From assembly GCF_900107965.1 (NCBI RefSeq), contig NZ_FNVU01000025.1, forward strand, positions 1-64,000: 64,000 bases of DNA. Reading direction: 5' to 3'. This document shows, piece by piece, positions 16,925 to 25,700 of this stretch; the first letter of the stretch is position 1, and each line of letters opens with the position of its first letter. A model generated the notes under the pieces. That model was not told where the DNA came from and ran no database searches. It was given only the letters and a program-made list of their open reading frames with translations. The translations under genes and the position numbers were made by a program. The stretch comes from Actinacidiphila yanglinensis. Lineage in GTDB: Bacteria; Actinomycetota; Actinomycetes; Streptomycetales; Streptomycetaceae.

Positions 16925-17485
16925 ATGAACCTTACCCATGTCTTCGTCTGCGACCATCCGGCGCTGGACTTCGCGGCGACCCTCCGGGCGCGGCGGTCCA
17001 CGCGCTTCGAGATGTTCGCCGCACCGGACCGGCTGGACGCCTGGTACCTGGAGTCCGGCATCGTCGACGCCGTCGCCCCGAGCCAGCAGCGGGACGTCGA
17101 CCAGGCGGTGGCGGTACGGGAGGCCGTCTACAGCCTGGTCACCGCCCGCCGCTCCGGCGAGGAGTACGACCCCGGGGCGCTGGACCTGCTCAACGCCACC
17201 GCCCGCAAGCCGTCGGCGGTGCCGCAGCTCACCGCCGAGGGGCGCCGCACCGTGGCCACGCCGGAGGAGGCGCTGTCCACCGTGTCCCGGCAGGCCGTCG
17301 AGCTGCTCAGCGGCCCGGACGTGCCCCTCCTGAAGGAGTGCGGCAACCCCGAGTGCACCCGTGTCTACATCGACCGCTCCCGGGGGATGCGCCGGCAGTG
17401 GTGCGGGATGGAGTCGTGCGGGAACAAGATCAAGGCCGCCGCGTACCGCGCCCGCAAGAAGAGCGTGCAGCCCGCCGGCGCCTGA
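16925..17485 (+). CDS. CGNR zinc-finger (ABATE-type) protein
   Basis: A 186-residue protein. The N-terminal ABATE domain (DHPALDFAATLRAR and following helices) is followed by the CGNR zinc finger at the C-terminus: CGNPECTRVYID...WCGMESCGNK, with four Cys ligands, then a basic tail (AAAYRARKK). Members of this family are considered putative transcription regulators that combine a ligand- or stress-sensing domain with a DNA-binding finger. Transcription appears leaderless and a 21-bp inverted repeat ends exactly at the ATG. The same repeat stands before five other genes in the window, so this protein is the natural candidate for its binder; that is an inference. Confidence 0.88.
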   Translation: MNLTHVFVCDHPALDFAATLRARRSTRFEMFAAPDRLDAWYLESGIVDAVAPSQQRDVDQAVAVREAVYSLVTARRSGEEYDPGALDLLNATARKPSAVPQLTAEGRRTVATPEEALSTVSRQAVELLSGPDVPLLKECGNPECTRVYIDRSRGMRRQWCGMESCGNKIKAAAYRARKKSVQPAGA

Positions 17486-17920
17486 CGGCCGCGGATCCCC
17501 GGTCCCGCGGCCGGTCGCCGGTCGCCGGAGTCGGAGCGTACTGGACTTGCGGGTCCAGTCACGACACACCATGCTGTCGGTGCGACACGGCGGAACGCCC
17601 CGGCGACCGGGACACCCACCGGCGGTCGCCCCGCCCACGCAGTGCCCGCGGGCACCGGGTGAGACACCTGGTAGGAACGGGCTCCACCACGGCGGTGCCC
17701 GGCGGCCCCCGGTACCGCGAACCCGCCGTCCTGTGACGGCACCCTCCGGCAGGCACCTTCCGTCGGACCCGGCCCCGGCCGGCCGGTAGGCGCCTGCCGG
17801 GAGGTGCCGGGGCGCCACCCGCCACGAGGGACCCGCCTGCCACCGTCACTGCCCGGAGCGGTGAGAAGACCGGCCGCACGCACGACGCGACATGTGAGGA
17901 AGGACCAGGTCCACGGCACG
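17486..17920. other. Intergenic region with a 20-bp inverted repeat
   Basis: About 435 bases between the CGNR and SARP genes. ACTGGAC and GTCCAGT flank TTGCGG at 17540-17559 as a perfect inverted repeat, either a weak terminator of the CGNR gene or an operator. GACATGTG (17890-17897) lies just before the SARP start. No gene is supported. Confidence 0.4.
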
Positions 17921-20080
17921 ATGAAGGCCACGGTGCGCTACTCGATCCTCGGCACGGTGCGGGCTCAGCGGGGTGACACCGAGCTCGAACCGGGCCCCCC
18001 GAAACGGCTGGCGCTGCTCGCCCTGCTGCTGCTGCGGGCCCCGGGGACCCTCCCCCTGCACGAGGCGGTCGACCTGCTCTGGGACACCGAGCCGCCGGCC
18101 AGCGCCGTCAACGTGGTGCACCGGCACATCGGGGCGCTGCGCCGGACCCTGGAGCCGGAGCTGCGCACCCGGTCGGCGGCCCAGCACCTGGTCCGCGCCG
18201 CCGACGGCTACCGGCTCGCCGTCGACGTCACCACCTCCGACCTGCTGCACTTCCGCGATCTGCGCAGCCAGGCGCAGTTGGCGGTCCGGTCCGGGGACCC
18301 GGCCGAGGGGGCCGCCCTGTTCCTGGACGCGCTGCGGCTGTGGCGCAGCCCCGTCGTGGCCGCGGGCTCCTACCTCGCCCGGCACCCGCTGTTCACCTCC
18401 GTGGGACACGAGTACGTCGCGGCGGTGAAGGACGCGGCCGACACCGTCCTGACCGCGGCGCCCGCCCTGACCGAGGAGATCCTCGCGATGCTGCGCCAGG
18501 CGGTGGAGCAGCACCCCTTCGACGAGGGCCTGCACAGCCGGATCATCGCGTCACTGGCCGCCACCGGCCGGCAGGCCGACGCCCTGCGGCAGTTCGAGGC
18601 GATACGGCGGGCGCTGGCCGACGAACTCGGCGTCGATCCCGGGCCGGGCCTGCGCGCGGCCCAGCAGCACCTGCTGCGGCCCCGCGCGGTACCCGAGAGC
18701 GGCGCTCCCGCGCCCCGGTTCCGGCAGGGCACGGGGCCAGGCACGGGACTGGGCACCGGACCTGGCACGATTCCGGCGCAGCTTCCGGCCGACCCCGCCT
18801 CCTTCGCCGGGCGCCGCGAGGTCCTCGCGCAGTGCCTGGAACTGCTGCCTCTGGAGGGCGAGGACCGCCCCCCGACCATGACCGCGGTGATCTGCGGGAT
18901 GCCCGGGGTCGGCAAGACCACCCTGGCGGTGCACTGGGCCCACCAGGTGGCCGACCGCTTCCCCGACGGGCAGGTCTACGTCGACATGCAGGGCTACCAC
19001 CCCAGCCGGTCGCCGCTCGCCCCCGGGCAGGCGATGCGCGAGGTGCTGGACGCCCTCGGCGTCCGCCCGCGCCGCACCCACACCGGCGCGGCCGGGCTCG
19101 GCTCCCTCTACCGCAGCGCGCTGGCCGGGCGGCAGTTGCTCATCGTGCTGGACAACGCCTACGACTGCGAGCAGGTCCGCCCGCTGCTTCCGGGCACCCC
19201 GGGCTGCCTGGCGCTCGTGACCAGCCGGCGCCGGCTGGAGGGGCTGGCCGTGACCGACAACGCGCGGGTGATCACCCTGGACCCGATGACCTCCGAGGAG
19301 GGGCTGGAACTCCTCGACCGCCGGCTGGGCACGGACCGGATCCGGGCGGACTTCCAGGCCGCCCGGGAACTCGTCGACCTGTGCGGGGGGTTGCCGCTGG
19401 CGCTGGCCGTCTCCAGCGCGCGGGCGCTGCTGAACCCGACGTTCCCGCTGTCCTGCCTGGCGGCTCGGTTGCGGGAGAACCGGGACACCCTGACGGTCTT
19501 CGCCGGCCACGACGCGCTCACCGACGCCCGCAGCGTCTTCTCCCGCAGCTACGACGCCCTCGGCCCCGGCGCCGCGGACCTGTTCCGGCTGCTGAGCCTG
19601 CACCCCTCGCGCGACATCACCACGGCCGCCGCCGCGAGCCTGACCGGCCGGCCGCTGCGGACCACCCGGGAGGAGATCGCCGAACTCGCCGACCACCACC
19701 TGCTGGTGGAGCAGGTGCCGGGCCGGTTCACCTGCCACGACCTGCTGCGGACCTACGCCTCGGAGCTGAGCGCCGCACACGACACGCACCAGGCCCGCTC
19801 CGACGCGCGGGCCCGGATGTTCGAGCACTACCTGTACAGCGCCGACGCGGCCACCGCGCTGATCGCGCCCCACCGCGGCAGCATCATCCTCCCCCCGCCG
19901 CGCCCCGGCGTCCTGCCCCAGCGGTTCAGCCGGCGCACCGACGCCGCGGAGTGGATCGTCGCCGAACGGTACGTCCTGCCCGCGCTGGTCGAGGGCATCA
20001 CCCACCACCCGAGCGTGGAGACGTTCCGGCGGCAGCTCATGCGCACGCTGGAGGTGGGTCTGCAACCGAGCGCCCGCTGA
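17921..20080 (+). CDS. SARP family transcriptional regulator with NB-ARC domain
   Basis: A 719-residue AfsR/SARP-type regulator. It has an N-terminal winged-helix DNA-binding domain (YSILGTVRA...GYRLAV), a bacterial transcriptional activation domain (about 100-250, ending ELGVDPGPGLRAAQ), and an NB-ARC ATPase with Walker A GMPGVGKT and LLIVLDNAYD. The C-terminal TPR region of full AfsR is short or missing. SARPs bind direct repeats near -35 sites and activate antibiotic or pathway genes. A GTG at 17933 (VRYSILG) with GAAGG before it is an alternative start. No biosynthetic core genes are adjacent, so its targets may lie elsewhere. Confidence 0.88.
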   Translation: MKATVRYSILGTVRAQRGDTELEPGPPKRLALLALLLLRAPGTLPLHEAVDLLWDTEPPASAVNVVHRHIGALRRTLEPELRTRSAAQHLVRAADGYRLAVDVTTSDLLHFRDLRSQAQLAVRSGDPAEGAALFLDALRLWRSPVVAAGSYLARHPLFTSVGHEYVAAVKDAADTVLTAAPALTEEILAMLRQAVEQHPFDEGLHSRIIASLAATGRQADALRQFEAIRRALADELGVDPGPGLRAAQQHLLRPRAVPESGAPAPRFRQGTGPGTGLGTGPGTIPAQLPADPASFAGRREVLAQCLELLPLEGEDRPPTMTAVICGMPGVGKTTLAVHWAHQVADRFPDGQVYVDMQGYHPSRSPLAPGQAMREVLDALGVRPRRTHTGAAGLGSLYRSALAGRQLLIVLDNAYDCEQVRPLLPGTPGCLALVTSRRRLEGLAVTDNARVITLDPMTSEEGLELLDRRLGTDRIRADFQAARELVDLCGGLPLALAVSSARALLNPTFPLSCLAARLRENRDTLTVFAGHDALTDARSVFSRSYDALGPGAADLFRLLSLHPSRDITTAAAASLTGRPLRTTREEIAELADHHLLVEQVPGRFTCHDLLRTYASELSAAHDTHQARSDARARMFEHYLYSADAATALIAPHRGSIILPPPRPGVLPQRFSRRTDAAEWIVAERYVLPALVEGITHHPSVETFRRQLMRTLEVGLQPSAR

Positions 20081-20846
20081 GGTCGCGGGTGCGCCGGGTC
20101 CCGAGGTCCGCCGCGCCGGCCGCCGCGGCGCCGGGTACCGGTCCCTGACCCTGGCCCTGGCCCTGGCCCGGTCCCTGGCTCAGGGTCGTGACGGCGCAGC
20201 GCACGGCGTCCCCCAACGCGAGGGCGGCCGACCGCAGTTCCACCGGCACCGGCGCGTGCCGGAAGGCGAACTGCTGCTGGTGCCGTTCGCTGCCCCACAA
20301 CGGGCCCCGGGTGAACGGGACATCGTCCCGCGCGGGATCCGCCCCGGCGGGGCCGCCGGCCACCACGGCCCGTGCCTCCCCCACGAAGCGCCGCCAGTAG
20401 GAGTCCGGTGCGGCGGGCAGTGCCGGGTCCTGCGCGGCGGGCGCCGCCGCCAGGTCGCAGGGGGCCGACGGGTCGCAAGCAGGGACGGGATCGGGCAGGT
20501 CCGGGAAGTCCGGGAAGAGCGAGGCGTCCGGGACCTGCGAGGGCAGCAGCCCCAGCGACTCGACGACGGACGCGGTGCGCCGGGCGAGCTCGATCCGGGC
20601 CGCCGCCAGGGCCTCCAGGAGGCTGTCGGCCAGCGTGCGCCCGGCCATCTGCCGGAACCTCTCGCCGGGAAAGCTGAGCGCGCGGACGTCCCCGCAGCCG
20701 GCGACCGTGACCTCCACCGAGCCGTCCCGGGACCTCGCCTGCACCGAGAGCGACGCGATCTGCTCCTTCGCCTTGGCCTGCGTCCGGTGTTCCGCCGCGA
20801 AGTGGTCGAGGACGCCCTGCAGCCTGCTTTCCCGTGCCCTGTCCAT
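20037..20846 (-). CDS. YbaB/EbfC-like protein with long Pro/Ala-rich tail
   Basis: A protein of about 269 residues from the ATG at 20846, which has GGGGGAG upstream. Residues 1-100 match the YbaB pattern (helix, then VEVTVAGCGDVRALSFPGE, then helix LADSLLEALAAARIEL). The remainder is low-complexity with a WRRFVGEARAVV segment and a GQGQGQG run. Its 3' end overlaps the convergent SARP gene by 44 bases. It parallels the YbaB-like gene in the ESX locus; function unknown. Confidence 0.62.
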   Translation of the reverse strand: MDRARESRLQGVLDHFAAEHRTQAKAKEQIASLSVQARSRDGSVEVTVAGCGDVRALSFPGERFRQMAGRTLADSLLEALAAARIELARRTASVVESLGLLPSQVPDASLFPDFPDLPDPVPACDPSAPCDLAAAPAAQDPALPAAPDSYWRRFVGEARAVVAGGPAGADPARDDVPFTRGPLWGSERHQQQFAFRHAPVPVELRSAALALGDAVRCAVTTLSQGPGQGQGQGQGPVPGAAAAGAADLGTRRTRDLSGRSVADPPPACA

Positions 20847-20913
20847 GTCGCTCCCCCTGCCGTGCGCGGACAGCATCCCGTACGTGAACAACACGGTGGT
20901 ACGTGCACGGCAG

Positions 20914-20954
20914 GTTCACATGTCGCGCCGGAATCGGCCACCGTATGTGTGAAC
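20914..20954. promoter_or_regulatory. Opposed GTTCACATG / GTATGTGTGAAC elements
   Basis: GTTCACATGTCG (20914-20925) and CGTATGTGTGAAC (20942-20954) face each other about 17 bases apart between the divergent YbaB-like and hydrolase genes. They could form one bipartite site for a dimeric regulator. Confidence 0.4.
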
Positions 20955-20990
20955 GGTCGGGCGTACGGGCGAGCGAACGGGTGAACTATC

Positions 20991-21051
20991 GTCACTGGCT
21001 TGACAGGTGATCGATTGCCATGGCAGATTCATCACCAGTTGAAGCGGTGAT
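20991..21051 (+). promoter_or_regulatory. Tandem 21-bp operators and promoter of the secreted hydrolase
   Basis: Operator A (20991-21011, GTCACT-N9-AGGTGAT type) contains the -35 TTGACA (21000-21005). The candidate -10 is CAGATT (21024-21029). Operator B (21031-21051, ATCACC-N9-GGTGAT) covers the expected start. Their centres are 40 bp apart, the same spacing as the pair before the gene ending at 44744. An 8-bp hairpin (21051-21068) follows in the leader. Confidence 0.6.
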
Positions 21052-21115
21052 GCGGGGCGAGCCCCGCAAGATCCGCCCACCCGCCGCCCAGTCGGCTCGA
21101 GAAGGGACCGTCGTC

Positions 21116-21967
21116 GTGATCAGCATCAGGGGTGCCCGCAGGAACCGCTTCGTCGTGGGAGCAGTGGCGGCCGCCGCGGCGGCCGCCGCGCTCGGCACGT
21201 TCGCCGCCACCGGGAGCGCGAGCGCCTCCCCCCGCACCCCCTCGGCCGCCGGTGGCGCCAAGCCGACCATCGTGCTGGAGCACGGGGCGTTCGCGGACGG
21301 CTCCAGTTGGAACGGCGTCATCCAGAAGCTGCGCGCCGACGGCTACCCCGTGGTCGCCCCCGCCGACCCGCTGCGCGGCCCCGCGAGCGACGCCGCCGCC
21401 CTGCGCAGCGTCCTCGACCACATTTCCGGACCGAAGATCCTGGTCGGGCACTCCTACGGCGGCTCGGTGATCAGCGAGGCCGGTACGAACGACCCGCAGG
21501 TCAAGGGCCTGGTGTACGTCGCCGCGTTCCTGCCCGCGCCGGGCGAGAGCGCCGCCGGGCTGACCGGGAAGTTCCCCGGCTCCACGCTGGCCGGCACCCT
21601 GGACGCGGTGCCCTACACCCTGCCCGACGGGAGCAGCGGCACCGACCTCTACGTGCAGCAGGACAAGTTCCACCACCAGTTCGCCGCCGACGTCCCCGCC
21701 GCCCAGGCCGCCCTGATGGCCGCCGAGCAGCGGCCGATCGCGCAGGCCGCCCTGGACGAGAAGGAGACCTCCGCGGCCTGGGAGCAGAAGCCGAGCTGGG
21801 ACGTCATCACCACGCAGGACCTCAACATCCCCGCCGCCACTCAGCGGTTCATGGCCAAGCGGGCCCACGCCCACACCACCGAGGTCGCAGCCTCCCACTC
21901 CGTCGCGGTCTCCCACCCCGACGTGGTGGCCCATGTCATCGAGGAGGCCGCCCGCGCCACCCGGTGA
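21116..21967 (+). CDS. Secreted alpha/beta hydrolase
   Basis: A 283-residue hydrolase starting at a GTG with GAAGGGA upstream. The N-terminus has basic residues (RGARRNR) and an Ala-rich hydrophobic stretch ending ASASP, an export signal. The mature part has LEHGAFADGSSWNGVI (oxyanion region), the nucleophile elbow GHSYGGS and a C-terminal His (AASHSVAVSHP). This is the pattern of the EstC-like esterase family common in Streptomyces and rhizobia. Two 21-bp operators control its promoter. The substrate is unknown. Confidence 0.88.
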   Translation: MISIRGARRNRFVVGAVAAAAAAAALGTFAATGSASASPRTPSAAGGAKPTIVLEHGAFADGSSWNGVIQKLRADGYPVVAPADPLRGPASDAAALRSVLDHISGPKILVGHSYGGSVISEAGTNDPQVKGLVYVAAFLPAPGESAAGLTGKFPGSTLAGTLDAVPYTLPDGSSGTDLYVQQDKFHHQFAADVPAAQAALMAAEQRPIAQAALDEKETSAAWEQKPSWDVITTQDLNIPAATQRFMAKRAHAHTTEVAASHSVAVSHPDVVAHVIEEAARATR

Positions 21968-21986
21968 GCGGTCTTGCCGGGCCGGC

Positions 21987-22018
21987 GGTGCGGGCGGACC
22001 CGAGGGTCCGCCCGCACC
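21987..22018 (+). terminator. 15-bp perfect hairpin after the hydrolase
   Basis: GGTGCGGGCGGACCC and GGGTCCGCCCGCACC flank only two bases, 20 bases after the hydrolase stop codon. It is a strong stem with no T-run, as is common for Streptomyces terminators. Confidence 0.7.
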
Positions 22019-22190
22019 CATCCGTCGCGCCGGTCCTTCGGCTGCCGCCACCCCGCCCGCGGGCCCGGCCGGAGCAGCCTGGACAATCCTCTGCCACGGC
22101 GTTGCCGACACATGCCTCGGGTCCGGACCGGCGGCGGACGAACCATCGATATCACGATCATCGGATCGTCGATTCCCGGATGGTAGCGTT

Positions 22191-22200
22191 GACACGTGTC
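22191..22200. promoter_or_regulatory. Palindrome GACACGTGTC upstream of GMC oxidoreductase
   Basis: A perfect 10-bp palindrome 28 bases before the start codon, just after a TAGCGT -10 candidate (22184-22189). It would cover the start point. The same decamer recurs at 57182-57191. Confidence 0.5.
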
Positions 22201-22227
22201 GAGTGAGGCAGCTAGGAGTCTGACAAC

Positions 22228-23739
22228 ATGAGCCGGGCACAACGTGCTTACGACGTGGTGATCGTCGGCGGCGGAACGGCGGGCTCGGTGCTCGCGGCCC
22301 GGCTGTCGCAGGACGAGGACGTGCACGTCCTGCTGCTGGAGGCCGGCGCCGCCACCCTGCCGGACGAGGTGCGCGACCCGCCGGCCTGGCCGTCGCTCGC
22401 CGCCACCCATGCCAGTTGGGGCGAGACGACCGTGGTCCAGCGCTCCCGCGGCACCGCGGTGGCCCTGCCCCGGGGCCGCGGACTGGGCGGCTCCTCGGCC
22501 ATCGACGCCATGGTGTTCGCCCGGGGCCACCGCTCCGGCTACGACGCGTGGAGCCACGGCGGCGCCAAGGGCTGGGGGTTCGACGACCTGCTGCCGTACT
22601 TCCAGCGCAGCGAGACCGCCCTGGTCCGCGCCCCGGGCCGCGGGACGCAGGGGCCGCTGCTCGTGGCCCCTGCGGCCGCGCCCAACGACGTCCTGCTCGC
22701 CTGCCTCGACGGGGCGGTCGAGGCGGGCCACCCGCGTGCCCGCGACATCAGCGGGGGCCTGGAGGAGGGTTTCGCGCCGGTCGACCTGACCATCGTCGAC
22801 GGGCGCCGGCAGAGCGCCGCGGACGCGTACCTGGTGCCCGTGCTGAACCGGCCCAACCTGCACGTCGTCACCGAGGCGCTCGCCCACCGGCTGCTGTTCG
22901 ACGGATCGCGCTGCAGCGGCGTGGAGTACGGCGTCGACGGCCGCACCGAACGGGCCGACTGCGCCGGGGAGGTGGTGCTGGCGGCCGGGGCGGTGGGATC
23001 GGCGCATCTGCTGCTGCGTTCCGGCGTCGGTCCGCCCAGCGACCTGCGGCAGGCCGGCGTCGACGTCGTCCACGCGCTGCCCGGGGTCGGCCGCAACCTG
23101 CACGACCACCCGCGCGCCCACCTCGTCTACCACGCCCAGCGGGAGGTGCCCGCGGCCCGGTACAACCACGGCGAGGTCATGGGCCTGCTGCGCAGCACCC
23201 CCGAGGCGGACGGCCCGGACGTGCAGATCGTCTTCGCCGACTTCGCGGTCCCCAACCCGGCGGGCCCGGTCGACAACGGCTTCACCATGGCGATCACCCC
23301 GATCCGGCCGGTCAGCCGGGGCACCGTCCGCCTCACCTCGGCCGATCCGCGCACGCCTCCCCTGGTGGACCCCAACTACTTCGCCGAGGAACAGGACGTC
23401 CGCACCGCCCTGTGCGGGCTCACCGCCGCCCGCCGGATCGCCTGGTCGTCCGCCCTCGCCGAGTGGGGCATCGAGGAGGTCAGCCCGGGGCTCGGGGCGG
23501 TGGACGAGGAGTCCATCGGCGCCTTCGCCCGGCGGGAGTTCAGCGCCTGCTGCCAACCGATGGGGACGTGCGCCATGGGCGAGGAGGAGATGTCGGTGGT
23601 CGACTCCGAGCTGCGCGTCCGCGGCCTCGACGGCCTGCGGGTGGCCGACGCCTCCGTCATCCCCTCGGTGCCCTGCGGCTCCCCCGCGGCCACCGTCTAC
23701 GCCGTCGCCGAGCGGGCGGCGGACCTGCTGCGCCCGTGA
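22228..23739 (+). CDS. GMC family FAD-dependent oxidoreductase
   Basis: A 503-residue flavoenzyme. It begins YDVVIVGGGTAGSVLAARLSQD (Rossmann FAD motif), has the GMC signature GRGLGGSSAIDAMVF and ends CQPMGTCAMGE...VADASVIPSVPCGSPAATVYA, with the active-site region of choline dehydrogenase, glucose oxidase and alcohol oxidase relatives. It would oxidise an alcohol, with FAD passing electrons to oxygen or a quinone. It is preceded by the palindrome GACACGTGTC and stands as a single gene between two hydrolases on opposite strands. Confidence 0.92.
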   Translation: MSRAQRAYDVVIVGGGTAGSVLAARLSQDEDVHVLLLEAGAATLPDEVRDPPAWPSLAATHASWGETTVVQRSRGTAVALPRGRGLGGSSAIDAMVFARGHRSGYDAWSHGGAKGWGFDDLLPYFQRSETALVRAPGRGTQGPLLVAPAAAPNDVLLACLDGAVEAGHPRARDISGGLEEGFAPVDLTIVDGRRQSAADAYLVPVLNRPNLHVVTEALAHRLLFDGSRCSGVEYGVDGRTERADCAGEVVLAAGAVGSAHLLLRSGVGPPSDLRQAGVDVVHALPGVGRNLHDHPRAHLVYHAQREVPAARYNHGEVMGLLRSTPEADGPDVQIVFADFAVPNPAGPVDNGFTMAITPIRPVSRGTVRLTSADPRTPPLVDPNYFAEEQDVRTALCGLTAARRIAWSSALAEWGIEEVSPGLGAVDEESIGAFARREFSACCQPMGTCAMGEEEMSVVDSELRVRGLDGLRVADASVIPSVPCGSPAATVYAVAERAADLLRP

Positions 23740-23793
23740 CACGCGTCCGCTGGCACCTGTCCCGACGCGCCGCCCACTCCCCGGCCCGACCGC

Positions 23794-24582
23794 TCACGCC
23801 AGCAGGCGCGCCAGCTGATCGGGGTGGGCGAGGTGGGGGAAGTGGCCGCTTCCGGGCAGCACGGTGACGATCGCCTCGGGCAGCGCCGCGCTCAGCCAGC
23901 TCCGGTACTCCGGGGCGGGCTCCGAGCCGGTGACGTAGTGGTAGGGGATGCCGCCGGCGGCGATCCGCGCCAGGCGTTCGGCGTGCCGCTCCTGCAATTC
24001 GGGCGCCGGGGTGGACAGCAGCTCGTCCCAGTACCCGAGCAGGGCCTCCTGCACCGGCGCCTCGCTCTGCGCGGCCAGGCCGCGAACGTCCGGCGGCAGT
24101 TGGTCGATGCCCATGCCGCCGGCCAGCCGGTGCCAGAAGGCGCCGTAGTCGGGCCCGCGCAGCAGCTGCTCGTTGTTCCGCAGCATGGCGGCGAAGCCGG
24201 CCACCCGGAGCGGCTGGTCGATGTTGACCGCACCGCGCACCGGGTACAGCGCGGCGTACGCGGTGGCGATGGCGCCGCCGAGGGAGTGCCCGACCACGAC
24301 CGGTGCGGCCAACCCGGCCTCACCGACCGCCTGGTGCACGATCGCCGCGACGTCGTCCAGCCCCAGCGGGTCGCGCAGCGGCGACTGCCCGTGGCCCGGG
24401 AGGTCGACGGCGAGGACGCGGCGGCCGGGATCGCAGCCCTCCAGCGCCCGCAGCAGCGGGCCCCATTCTCCACGGTGCCCGCCCATTCCGTGCAGCAGGA
24501 CGAGCGGGGGGCGGCCGTCCGGCTCGCCGTGGCGCTCCGCCCTCAGGCCGGCGTACGTCAGGGGCTGTCCGCTGGTGCTCAC
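23794..24582 (-). CDS. Alpha/beta hydrolase
   Basis: A 262-residue cytosolic hydrolase from a GTG at 24582 with AAGGA about ten bases upstream. It shows HGMGGHRGEWGPLL (oxyanion loop), the elbow GHSLGGA, an Asp in the VTGSEPAPEYRSW region and the catalytic His in GSGHFPHLAHPDQLA. It is a generic esterase or lipase-like protein; the substrate is unknown. It is convergent with the GMC gene. Confidence 0.88.
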   Translation of the reverse strand: MSTSGQPLTYAGLRAERHGEPDGRPPLVLLHGMGGHRGEWGPLLRALEGCDPGRRVLAVDLPGHGQSPLRDPLGLDDVAAIVHQAVGEAGLAAPVVVGHSLGGAIATAYAALYPVRGAVNIDQPLRVAGFAAMLRNNEQLLRGPDYGAFWHRLAGGMGIDQLPPDVRGLAAQSEAPVQEALLGYWDELLSTPAPELQERHAERLARIAAGGIPYHYVTGSEPAPEYRSWLSAALPEAIVTVLPGSGHFPHLAHPDQLARLLA

Positions 24583-24662
24583 GTGGGTGTTCCTTCTCTG
24601 GGGTGCGTGCCTACGTGACAGAAGGCGTAGCACGGGGGTGAACGACCTGTGCATGGCGGGCA

Positions 24663-24923
24663 TCACACCCCCCAGCCGGCGGGTCCCCCTGCGTCGGGTT
24701 GGTACCGCATGAGGCGGCCGGTGCGCGGCGAGGCGCGCAGGTGGGCGCCGATGAGCGGAGCGGCGGCCTCGATCGACACAGAACCCGCCTCACGCAGGGT
24801 GTACAGCACCCGCCGGGGCAACGGGAAATCCGCAGCCCGCTCGCGACTCCCCGCCACCCGATTCGCGGTGTGCCGACACCCCGAGCGGGGGGAGACATCA
24901 CCCGCGAACTGCACGGCCGACAT
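24663..24923 (-). CDS. Possible small hypothetical protein
   Basis: An open frame of 86 residues from an ATG at 24923. The second half (FPLPRRVLYTLREAGSVSIEAAAPLIGAHL when read in parts) looks like a helical, protein-like segment. There is no recognised family and no clear ribosome-binding site. It may only be spurious; I list it because the interval between 24583 and 25008 holds nothing else, apart from a CACACGTATC element at 24949. Confidence 0.25.
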   Translation of the reverse strand: MSAVQFAGDVSPRSGCRHTANRVAGSRERAADFPLPRRVLYTLREAGSVSIEAAAPLIGAHLRASPRTGRLMRYQPDAGGPAGWGV

Positions 24924-24940
24924 TACCCGGGACCGGGCCC

Positions 24941-24958
24941 ACACGTCCACACGTATCT
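24941..24958. promoter_or_regulatory. ACACGTCC / ACACGTATC elements
   Basis: Two ACACGT cores occur nine bases apart, the second as CACACGTATC, the same sequence as at 8203 and (inverted) 15075. It lies downstream of the SRPBCC gene and upstream of the doubtful small gene. Confidence 0.35.
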
Positions 24959-25008
24959 CCGATGGTCCGAGACACCTTTCTCCGCGTCCGGCCCGGTACC
25001 AGCCACCC

Positions 25009-25443
25009 TCACTCCGCCAGCAGGGTGGCGACGACCCGGCGAAAGACCGTGCGCGAGACGGCACGGGTCAGCCCGTCGAAGACCCCCGGGAGACCGCGTA
25101 CCCGCAGATCCTCGTGCCAGCGCACATGCGTGCCGGCGGCGTACGGACGCACCTCGATCTCGGCCCAGCCGAGGACGACCCGGCCCGTCTTCTCCAGCCG
25201 GCACCGCCCGCTGCCGCCCTCGTCGGGCGGCTCCCACACGGCGACCCGCATCGGGTCCGCGAAGCCCACCCGGCCGACCCCGGTCCTGGCGATCATGACG
25301 GTGCCCACACCGGTCGGCGGAGAGGTGGGGACGGTGATCCGGGTCAACGGCACACTTCCCGAGTGCCGTTCCCACGTGGTCAGCCGCCGCCACGCCTCGC
25401 CGGGTGGCAGCACCGTACGACATTCGACAACGAACTCGGGCAC
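25009..25443 (-). CDS. SRPBCC family protein
   Basis: A 144-residue protein of the START/SRPBCC helix-grip fold: FVVECRTVLPPGEAWRRLTTWERHSG at the start, a central sheet (MRVAVWEPPDEGGSGRCRLEKTGRVVLGWAEIEV) and a long C-terminal helix (GVFDGLTRAVSRTVFRRVVATLL). Such proteins bind hydrophobic ligands in a deep pocket. The GTG at 25443 is chosen because homology starts here; no strong ribosome-binding site is seen. A second SRPBCC gene is at 44744. Confidence 0.8.
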   Translation of the reverse strand: MPEFVVECRTVLPPGEAWRRLTTWERHSGSVPLTRITVPTSPPTGVGTVMIARTGVGRVGFADPMRVAVWEPPDEGGSGRCRLEKTGRVVLGWAEIEVRPYAAGTHVRWHEDLRVRGLPGVFDGLTRAVSRTVFRRVVATLLAE

Positions 25444-25606
25444 GCGCCGAACGTACCCGCCCGCGTCCCCGCCGGGCGAGCGGCAGGCCGGAGACACGTC
25501 AAGCGTCGAGCGGAGTACGCAGCCGGGTCGCAACCATGCGGCCGGCCTCCGGGCCGAGCCGGCGGCAGAGGGCGCGATCCGGGCGACGACTCGGCGCCCG
25601 TCGCGC

Positions 25607-25630
25607 ACAAGTCTACGAGTGTATACTTGT
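25607..25630 (+). promoter_or_regulatory. TetR-type operator over the SDR promoter
   Basis: A 24-bp inverted repeat with arms ACAAGTCTAC and GTATACTTGT around GAGT. The right arm contains a consensus -10, TATACT (25622-25627). Its core GTCTACGAGTGTATAC matches the palindrome GTCTACGACCGTAGAC before the tetR gene (27104-27119) at 13 of 16 positions, so the nearby TetR protein probably represses both genes. Confidence 0.65.
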
Positions 25631-25700
25631 GGGTGAAGGCGGTCGCGGCTCGCACGATCAGGGGGCGAGAGCGGTCCGCCGACGAAAGGGAGCAAGCAGC

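Noticed and set aside
13800..20100. Antibiotic biosynthetic cluster (P450, flavoprotein, SARP, nearby glycosyltransferase)
   Set aside because: No PKS, NRPS, terpene or other core biosynthetic gene is in the window; the tailoring-type genes are scattered.
21020..21115. Upstream ATG of the secreted hydrolase at 21020
   Set aside because: It lies between the -35 and the expected start point, so it would not be transcribed; the signal peptide fits the GTG at 21116.
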